Positions 57,321 through 64,000 of a stretch of DNA of 64,000 bases are shown here, piece after piece. Each line of letters begins with the position of its first letter. Positions within the stretch are counted from its first letter, which is position 1. The notes under the pieces are model-generated. The model saw only the letters and a program-made list of their open reading frames with translations. It was not told the DNA's origin and searched no databases. Origin of the DNA: Chaetoderma sp. LZ-2023a (taxonomy: Eukaryota > Mollusca > Caudofoveata > Chaetodermatida > Chaetodermatidae); the NCBI GenBank assembly GCA_034401795.1, contig CM067367.1, forward strand, positions 31,051,337-31,115,336, written 5' to 3'. The translations under genes and the position numbers were made by a program.

Positions 57321-58983
57321 TACACCTGTGCAAAAGTTAAGCACCAGCAAAAACAATAGAACGTAGAAACATGATGGTACAACTAGGCTGCCATACTTTT
57401 TGTCCCCGCGTTAGCTGACATAATTCCAAGTACGAAATGCACATGCATGCATGACTTCACGCCGCTTGATGTCCGTGCGTGGCGGGAAACAGCACAGTGT
57501 TCAGTTATGTAAAAGTCCAGTTTGAGGTGTAGAACATTACATACAGATTTAGGCGACAAGATTAGGAATTTTGTGTTCATGACCGTGGTTTATTTGTACA
57601 GAGAGAATTAGCCCTTGATTGTGAACCGCTATGGCAAGACGAAGGTTAAGTGATCGTGTAAAATGGCAAATCATAGGCATGCATACCACTGGTATGTCAT
57701 GCAGAGAGATTGGCAGACAGCTGAACATTAACCATACTGTAATCAGTCGTTTGATTGCAAAACATGGGCAAACTAACGAGGTGAAGGACAGGCCTAGATC
57801 TGGAAGACCGAAGAAGACTACTGCCCGTGATGATCGAGCCCTAGTACGCCTTGTTAGGAGATCTCCATTCACCAACAGCAGAGTGCTCAGCCAGCAATGG
57901 GAAACGCGCAATAGAGTGTCAATGTCTACCGTCAAAAGGAGACTGTATGCTGCTGGCATGAAAGCTAGGAGACCTGTCAGACGTCCTCTCCTCACTGCAC
58001 ACCACAAAGAGGAGCGTCTGAGGTGGTGCAACGAAAGAAGACACTGGAAAATGAGATCCTGGAGACGGGTACACTGGTCCGATGAAAGTCGGTTCCTGCT
58101 TCATGCCACAGATGGTCGAACTCGTGTATGGAGGTCCAGACGCACGGCGTACGACCAACGTAACATCATGGAAGAAGTTCCATTTGGTGGAGGTTCCGTT
58201 ATGATATGGGGGGTGCATCTCATTTGATTGTAAGCTGGATCTGTTGACTGTACCTGGAACACTAAATGGACAAAGATATCAAGATTCCATACTGGATAGA
58301 GTTGTGGTCCCTCATTTTGTAAATCATGCACCTGGAACCCACCCTATATTCATGGATGACAACGCCCGACCACATCGTGCTAGAGCTGTGCGTGAATACC
58401 TCCGCCAGAATGCCATCGAAACCCTACCATGGCCAGCAAGGAGCCCTGACATGAACCCTATTGAGCATATCTGTGACATTCTGGGAAACATGGTGAGAAG
58501 GAGGGATCCTCCTGTGCAGAACCTACAGGAATTAACAGACGCACCCCATCTTGAATGGCAACGAATACCACAATGGCGTATCAGTCGGTTGGTGACCAGC
58601 ATGAGACGTCGTGTCCAGGCCGTCATCCAGGCACAAGGTGGATATACCCGGTATTAATAATGACAGTCTCAAACTCGTGCACAGATGTTAAACTTCGTTT
58701 TCAGACACCATTAATGACAATCTAGCCACGTGTGTCAACTGTAGGGCAATAGTTGTCAGTTGTGTCAACGTAACCATATTCAGGCCTCGTTTTCAAGTTC
58801 AAACAAAAACATACATTGTTTCCCCACCATCATAATCAGCATTCCTCTAGTTGCATTATTACCTCTTGCACTAAGATGGATGGGTACATAAATGTTTATG
58901 CTATTGCTTTCTTCATAGCACATGAATATACCCTCGCATGTGCGTAAAAATAGGGTGGTGCTTAACTTTTGCACAGGTGTATA
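57321..58983 (+). mobile_element. Tc1/mariner transposon nested in the hAT-like element
   Basis: The left end reads TATACACCTGTGCAAAAGTT and the right end is its perfect reverse complement (about 27 bp each, to AAGCACC). A TA dinucleotide flanks each end, the usual target duplication of this superfamily. Length is about 1.66 kb, normal for a full Tc1-like element. Exact terminal repeats suggest a recent insertion. Confidence 0.9.
57631..58657 (+). pseudogene. Tc1-like transposase, one frameshift
   Basis: Starts MARRRLSDRVKWQIIGMHTT. Paired-like helix-turn-helix DNA-binding segments (residues about 1-110) flank the AT-hook-like SGRPKK. Then come HWSDESRFLLH (first Asp), FMDDNARPHRAR (second Asp) and SPDMNPIEHICDIL (Glu). 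The spacing between the second Asp and Glu is 34 residues, i.e. DD34E. An indel near 58210-58225, after GGGSVMIWG, shifts the frame; the second part runs from about 58225 to a stop at 58657. The enzyme cuts at TA sites and moves the element. Restoring one frame would be required for activity, so this copy is inactive as read. Confidence 0.85.
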
Positions 58984-59501
58984 GTTAGCGAGTCGACCAC
59001 ACCCTTTGACCGATATTCCCGTGAATGATATTACGTCAATAAAAATAGTGACCTAATAAAATCGTGAAACTAAACAGTCACAATAGCCATGTTTTTCTTC
59101 TCTAAATCAGGAAGCCGATTTATTTATTTTACATATATTTACCGTTGATTGGAGATGGAAGTGAAAAGGAAATGGAAAAAAATTGTTCTAATTTCGTGGC
59201 ATGCCTCAAGCTCAGATGACGGTATATCGTGGTACGGCGGTATTTTTTCATGGTACCGGTACCGTCATGTAAATATCAATACCGCCCAGCTCTAGGCTCT
59301 ACCCAGGGGAGGGGGCGTGTTCAGGACAGGCGGCGCGTACCCAGCTTAGCTGGTACGACCGGTACTCGATCGGTAGATCCGAACTACACCTCCCCTCTCA
59401 CTTCCTCGTTCGAGTTCCCACTCCGCAGTCCAGAGAATATGGATGACACGGTTACCTTGCCAGATAACATTATTAAATGTAGTGAGCTATCCACCTCAAT
59501 G

Positions 59502-59912
59502 GAGGAATCACGTTTTAGCTATGCCCCGCCCATCTCTAGCTAAGCTCCACCCACCCTTTACCCGTGTAGTGTTCAATTATTGTTGGGAACAAGCGATTCC
59601 TGCACTTTCTTAATCTGAATTCCCAGACACCTGTATAAGGAGGCCGTTTACATTTTTGAAACTAATTTAACTGGGTACTGTTGCTGCTTATGGTAGCAAC
59701 AGTTCCCGTCGAATTAGTTTTCAAAATATTCAACTGAATGTTTATTAAACAGTACAGATATGCAATTCGTACAACTTGACGGACTATTAAGCTTTTGTGT
59801 CGGACTGAATCGCGTCATTCATAAAGTAATTGATTATGACGTCAGCCTACATATGACGTAATTGATTATGACGTCATATGATTGACTGAGAAACTTGGTT
59901 CGTCAGTTTGTC
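59502..59912 (+). mobile_element. CRE-MITE copy 12
   Basis: ATCACGTTTTAGCTATGCCC, CGCCCATCTCTAGCTAAGC, a complete palindrome with AACTGGGTACTGTTGCTGCT and AGCAACAGTTCCCG, ATGTTTATTAAACAG, and three TGACGTC(A)-type sites including ATTATGACGTCATATGATTG. It begins about 110 bp outside the 5' LTR. Confidence 0.85.
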
Positions 59913-60027
59913 CTCAAACTATAATAACTGTATATATTAAGATGAAGGAATGATTGATTAGTGAGACCTGACTGGGTATAAACTTGGTTCGGCACATTCC
60001 GGTTTTTCTAAACATAAGCGGTAGCTT

Positions 60028-60370
60028 AATAAATGGACCCATTTCTAGCTATGCCTCGACCATTTCTATCTAAGATGCGCCCACTTGTCCCGCGTCTTGG
60101 AATCAATTTGTTCCCAAATTCGCAGGATCCCATTTTCAAAGTAGGTATAGACAGCAACCGTGCCCAGTCAAATTAGTAACAGAATATTCAACAGAATGCT
60201 TATTAAAGAGTAAACCCGCAGAAGACATACAATTCGTATACTTAACGAACCTTTAAATGTTCATGACGGAGATAGATGCGTCATTCATTATGATTGTGAC
60301 GTCAGTCTACATTTGACGCAACTGATTATGGCGTCAAATACCTGATTGACAGCTCGGATCCTTCCATTAT
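60028..60370 (+). mobile_element. CRE-MITE copy 13
   Basis: AAATGGACCCATTTCTAGCT start, GGGCGCA-like terminal words, right palindrome arm CAGTCAAATTAGTAACAGAA, TTATTAAAGAGTAAACC and GTGACGTCAGTCTACATTTG. The left arm is replaced by CCCATTTTCAAAGTAGGTAT, related to subfamily B. Confidence 0.75.
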
Positions 60371-60837
60371 GATTGAAAACCAAGGATTACGTTGTATCAG
60401 TGAATTCTCACCATTTATGCAGATAAATACCCACTTGATACTGTGGTTTGTCCGTCCGTCCGTCGATCTGACATTTATCATGAATGTAAGAAGTTCCATA
60501 CATCCATTCATAGTGTTGCCTTGAGTCAACTATCTAGATCACTGGGTCACACAATGACCGGGGTACAGATTGCTGTTCACAACGCGTGAACACGAGAAGG
60601 TAATAATAATTACTAGATTTGGTACACACATGATCGTGACTGCTTTGGACTGCTTTGAGGTTGAAGTCAAAGAGTCAAATATCTAGGCGATGGAATCGGT
60701 AAGTGCATTGACAAATCAGTGAGTCAGTACCTCCACGGAATCCTGCCTATCTGTGCTTGTGTTTGTCAGCCTCGTAAGGTTGACGACTGTAAATCAGATA
60801 ATATGTGAGAATTCACAAAGGTCATGTCAATGGCGGG

Positions 60838-61128
60838 ATCCGATCTGTTAATCAAATATATGCCGCCATAATCATTTAAGTCACAGGTAGGCTGACGTCA
60901 TAATCGTATAAAAACGTCGGCAAGTGTACGAATCGTATGCCTTTGATACAAATTAGTTTCAATATATTCAACAGCTGATCTGTATAGTTAGGTTGATATT
61001 GGGATTCTGGGAATTGAGGGTTCAAACTCACTTCAAAGTATATAAATCAAACCCAAAGCGCACAAAACATGGGCGGAGCTTAGATAGAACTGGGTGTGGC
61101 ATGGCTAGAATTGCATTCCTCTATAAAG
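60838..61128 (-). mobile_element. CRE-MITE copy 14 (subfamily B)
   Basis: GTAGGCTGACGTCATAATCG, TTAGTTTCAATATATTCAAC and the subfamily-B segment CACTTCAAAGTATATAAATC, ending GGGCGGAGCTTAGATAG and GGCATGGCTAGAATTG. It faces copy 13. Confidence 0.75.
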
Positions 61129-61397
61129 GAAAGATGTCATAGCTGGGCTTGTTGCGATGACCTAGATCTATGGTCATTCGTTAGAAAATTGAAAATTAGA
61201 TCCTTTTAGAAAGATTTCGTGCACCCTGCATGATAAACGGCGACAGTGTTGAACAGCATTCAGCGTGGTCAACGCGTCTAAAATGCAATACTGTCAATGT
61301 GGAGCATGCCAATGCTTAGGATGACAGAATGGTTAGAGCAATCCTGGCCGGCAGCTTCACATAGTTCATCTCGTGGCTAGGCACACGCGTGTATTTC

Positions 61398-61735
61398 ACG
61401 AATCCATTTCCTCAGTCAGTCATATGGCGTTATAATCAACTACGTGCCGTGTAGACTGACGTCATAATCATGATGTCATGAATGACTCGATTTAGTCCGT
61501 CTTAAACACTTGATAGTCCGACACGTTGCACGAATTGTCCTTACCATTTAATACATAGGCAGCAACTGCATCCAGTCAAATTAGTTTCAAAATATCTAAC
61601 GACTTACCTGTATAGTTTTCTTATAAATTGATAGTCAGGGAGTTCAGGGATCGATCGATCCCAGCACGAGCGATGTGTGGGTGGAGCTTAGCTAGAGATT
61701 GGCGGGGCAGGGCTAAAATTGGAAAGGTCCATCGA
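61398..61735 (-). mobile_element. CRE-MITE copy 15
   Basis: ACGAATCCATTTCCTCAGTC, TAGACTGACGTCATAATCAT, CCGACACGTTGCACGAATTG, a collapsed palindrome (ATACATAGGCAGCAACTGCA) and the end CTAAAATTGGAAAGGTCCAT. It faces copy 12 at a greater distance, enclosing the copy 13/14 pair. Confidence 0.85.
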
Positions 61736-61739
61736 GCAG

Positions 61740-63225
61740 ATACCCAAAACGATCGCCGAGATAAGCTGTGTAGAATCAGATGACTAGTGGAATGGCAGAT
61801 TCCAAAAATGGGACAGTGACGGGCAATCTTTAGTTCATTATGTCATCCATGCTAGTTGCATTATATAGGTCATTGCGTGCATCGATGTGCTGGGTGACAT
61901 CTTTTCTATCGGTGGTCATTTTGGGGTCGAAAATGTGCCATGACCAGTAGTCACTCGGTATTGAACATGAAAATAACATTAACCAATGACTGGGTAGGCT
62001 TAAATCACATGATTTTTAAGACGTAATTTATTCACGTGAGCTAGTGTTAAAAATAGAAATATAAGCTGTTAAATCTCTAAGTCGTCTTCCACGGCCGCAT
62101 ATTTGAGGATAGCACGAGGCGACACTAGCGTAGATACCGTTGTCGATGTGGTAACTACTCAGATACGATGTGCCACTGGTTTCCGTTGTCCGTAATTTTG
62201 CGGTTACCAATAAAGTGACACCTATTCCACCCCACCCACACTCTCAACTACCCCACCCCATACTAACATAACTATACTAACCAAACTACCATCTAATCTA
62301 TTCTATTCTTCTATCTACTAACAAATAATACCAGCTGATAAATTTACAATGTCAAAATTATAATAGTCGTCAACGGAAATGCCGACAGAATAGATGGTTA
62401 GATATGTGACTGAGGAAGCTTTAGAGTCAAAGGCACTGTGCCGTGGATGCACTGAGTGGCCCAGTCTTTTGTGATGACCCATAGGTCGAAAGGCCTATAT
62501 GGTTAGGTTGACACAAGTAGGCATAGCGCCTGAAAAATGTGGTGAATCGACGATCACTAATTTAAGTTAGATTAGGCCCGAATCACGTGCGTCGCGAATA
62601 ATGGTGATCTCACCACACCGAACTTCCTTTCTTCATTTTATATGGAGCAGTCATCCCCTATCCCTCCCCTGTTTAGACTCTTGGATTTAGGGTCGTTGGT
62701 GTCACGAAAAAGAAAACCGCTTAGAAACAAAATTTCAACAACAAAAATTCAGCCCAATGAAGACATTAATACCGTTTTGAACCTGGCGTGAATGGGACCT
62801 GTTTAACAGGGACCCGAACTATACGCCAACCAAATCAATCAATCATCATCTATGTCATCTATGTAGTGTGCACTCGACAATAACCAACCGATAGCCACAC
62901 GGCGCGACTACTAGGTGATAGGTAGTGATAGATGTGGCGTCATGTCGTTGTCGCGTCGCCCTTGCATGCGCCGTGATTTAGTTGGCCAGACACTGCCACC
63001 CGTCAATGTACTTTCAAAATATTCAACTTAAAATTCCATACATTATTATTTATTCTTCGGTGCCCGTCTTCCATGTGGAAAGTGTTAAATATACTTATGT
63101 CATGTTTATTTCAAAGTTAAATCGCAAGGATGTCCGATGATGAGAAATATCGTGCACTGGCTGTGAAGGTCCTCAAAAACTATCCATTGATTGACGGGTA
63201 TGTATTGCTATGCATTATTGAAATT
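61740..63225. other. No gene recognised
   Basis: A CCACCCC-rich tract lies near 62220-62265, and a short palindrome arm TTTCAAAATATTCAACTT at about 63007. Frames do not exceed 60 codons. GTCACTTTATTGGTAACC-type words near 62200 do not resolve into a known element. Confidence 0.35.
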
Positions 63226-63229
63226 GCCC

Positions 63230-63625
63230 ATGGTAAAAAGACTACGTTTATACAATGCAACCTGCGTATCATTGATGCTGTATAACTGAACCGGCTGGGC
63301 AGCTCCAAAGGCAGCTCTAGGCAAACTTGACGCCTGCCACCTCAAACACCTACGCACCATCACTGGACACGGATGGCCAGACATCATAATTTCCAACGAT
63401 GCACTATTCAAGATGTGTAATACATCGCCGCTGTCTGTAATAGTCGCCCAGCAAAGATGGTCCATGTTTGGCCATGTGCTAAGGATGCCAGAAGAAACAC
63501 CAGCACAGAGCCTTGGAATTCGCACTACTCGGAGCCAGCTAATACATAGCCAGGAGCGGACGTCATTGCGTAAATCTGCTAATGTTTTTCACTCCAGAAT
63601 TTGCCAGTATCGTGATAGACGTTAG
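63230..63625 (+). pseudogene. 5'-truncated LINE, carboxy-terminal fragment
   Basis: From the ATG at 63230 one frame gives VKRLRLYNATCVSLMLYN, a TGA (where Cys is usual), then APKAALGKLDACHLKHLRTI, TGHGWPDIIISNDALFK and VIVAQQRWSMFGHVLRMPEE. This is the tail segment of endonuclease/RT-type LINEs, with the R-R-W-x-x-F/Y-G-H-V-L-R signature. It runs to a stop at 63625. Only one stop lies within 130 codons, so the fragment is moderately young. The 5' part (endonuclease and RT core) is absent. Confidence 0.75.
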
Positions 63626-63639
63626 AAAAAAACCCCAGT

Positions 63640-64000
63640 ATCGCTCATTAGCCCCTCGTGTGTCAACAGCGCCTCAAAATTTTAGAAGACTATTTTTACC
63701 ACTGAATTTTTTTCGCCGGATTGACCATTAAAGTGGTAATAGTAAAGAAAAATTTTCAAAAAAGTTTTTACTTAGCCGGTGTCTATCTGCAGGCCGAGAG
63801 AAGAGTATTTTTGAAAATTTACGACTAGAATGACTGGCTCGGTACTCTCGGCCTTTCAAATAGCTACGTCTGAAGACCACTGCAAAGTTGTTTTTGGTAA
63901 GTTTGACCATTAAAGGGTTAAGTTGACACAAAAGGGGTCAAACAATGCTGTTACGAGCATCATTGATTGACATTTTCAAATTTTTGTTTGCGATAGTCGG
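63640..64000. other. No gene recognised; short internal repeats
   Basis: GACCATTAAAG occurs at about 63723 and 63905, each ahead of TGGTAA- or GGTTAA-like words. GCCGAGAG (63793) is matched in reverse by CTCTCGGC (63844), and AAAATTTTCAAAAAAG by TTTTTGAAAATTT. The end may be part of a repeat continuing beyond the window. Confidence 0.35.

Larger units (their letters stand above)
56189..59294. mobile_element. hAT-like non-autonomous transposon with 8-bp target duplication
   Basis: Terminal inverted repeats TAGAGCTGGCCGG (left) and TAGAGCTGGGCGG (right, other strand) differ at one of 13 positions. The exact 8-bp direct repeat GGCTCTAC flanks the unit (56181-56188 and 59295-59302) and occurs once in the partner LTR. 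Subterminal GATACCG/CGGTA words cluster at both ends, as in many hAT elements. Without the inner Tc1 the element is about 1.44 kb and encodes no transposase I can see. Confidence 0.85.
41468..59388 (-). mobile_element. Ty3/gypsy-like LTR retrotransposon with long LTRs, broken and nested
   Basis: Two direct repeats of about 3.1 kb bracket an internal region whose minus strand encodes gag knuckles, aspartic protease, reverse transcriptase and integrase in gypsy order (PR-RT-IN). A polypurine tract abuts the 3' LTR, and each LTR starts with TG on the minus strand. There is no evident RNase H domain, primer binding site or target duplication at the outer ends. Insertions include a plus-strand LINE tail (about 47.15-47.76 kb) and, in the 5' LTR, a hAT-like element that holds a Tc1 element. 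Every coding domain carries stops or frameshifts, so the copy is dead. Confidence 0.8.
53213..59388 (-). repeat. 5' long terminal repeat, split by a nested hAT/Tc1 insertion
   Basis: 53213-56188 and 59303-59388 together match the 3' LTR (41468-44552) from GTCTATACAATGATTTTA to AACTACA. It carries a block of 152 bp (54087-54238) not present in the partner and lacks about 108 bp that the partner has. An AT microsatellite at about 54820-54838 has expanded in this copy only. Just outside its minus-strand start lies another purine-rich run (GTGAGAGGGGAGG). Confidence 0.8.

Noticed and set aside
14775-61735. Repeated short words spaced through the window as a possible CRISPR-like array
   Set aside because: Spacing is irregular (hundreds to thousands of bp), orientation varies, and the words belong to dispersed MITE copies in an animal genome.

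Overview
The window looks like nuclear DNA of an animal, most likely a marine invertebrate. Reasons: animal-type non-LTR retrotransposons of several clades, Ty3/gypsy, Tc1/mariner, hAT-like and Harbinger-like elements, tRNA-derived SINEs, abundant microsatellites, and the remains of a large uncharacterised protein family that I know only from invertebrate gene sets. The phylum cannot be fixed from this window. There are no rRNA or tRNA genes, operons or CRISPR arrays, and I cannot assemble any complete host gene. The best host-gene candidates are two possible isolated exons on the minus strand, at 11163-11321 and 36239-36513.

The dominant theme is one short non-autonomous DNA repeat, called here the CRE-MITE. 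It is about 380 bp, with imperfect terminal inverted repeats, a central near-perfect palindrome of about 86 bp, and a right half carrying several TGACGTCA octamers. I count at least fifteen copies or large pieces, often as facing pairs. The + orientation means the end reading AATGGACCTTTCCAGTTTTA lies on the left.

Layout. 0-11 kb: CRE-MITE pieces, a MITE with AATAT target duplication (1377-1760), a fragment of a degenerate gene family (about 4.2 kb) and a decayed minus-strand LINE (7.34-9.46 kb). 11-22 kb: a possible exon, a foldback element, a Harbinger-like element (16513-17143), an RTE-like LINE remnant (17.3-17.96 kb) and five CRE-MITEs. 22.2-26.9 kb: a frameshifted plus-strand copy of a large invertebrate protein family, broken by a GA microsatellite and by an element built of CCAACGTTGG palindromes. 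28-34.4 kb: a tRNA-type SINE, long ACT/AAT arrays and a nearly full-length but broken LINE with endonuclease and reverse transcriptase. 34.5-41.4 kb: SINE-like duplications, CRE-MITEs and microsatellites.

41468-59388 is a minus-strand Ty3/gypsy-like retroelement with unusually long terminal repeats (about 3.1 kb). Its gag knuckles, protease, reverse transcriptase and integrase can be read but are broken by stops, frameshifts, loss of RNase H and a 199-bp inverted duplication. Its upstream LTR was entered by a hAT-like element with an exact 8-bp target duplication (56189-59294), which was itself entered by a Tc1/mariner element (57321-58983). A 5'-truncated CR1/L2-like LINE sits in the internal region. 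59.5-61.7 kb holds four CRE-MITEs in the order +,+,-,-. The window ends with a LINE 3' fragment (63230-63625).

Functionally this is a graveyard of mobile elements. The order of nesting gives a relative history: gypsy first, then hAT, then Tc1. The elements most likely to affect nearby genes are the CRE-MITEs and the gypsy LTR, both of which carry TGACGTCA sites.
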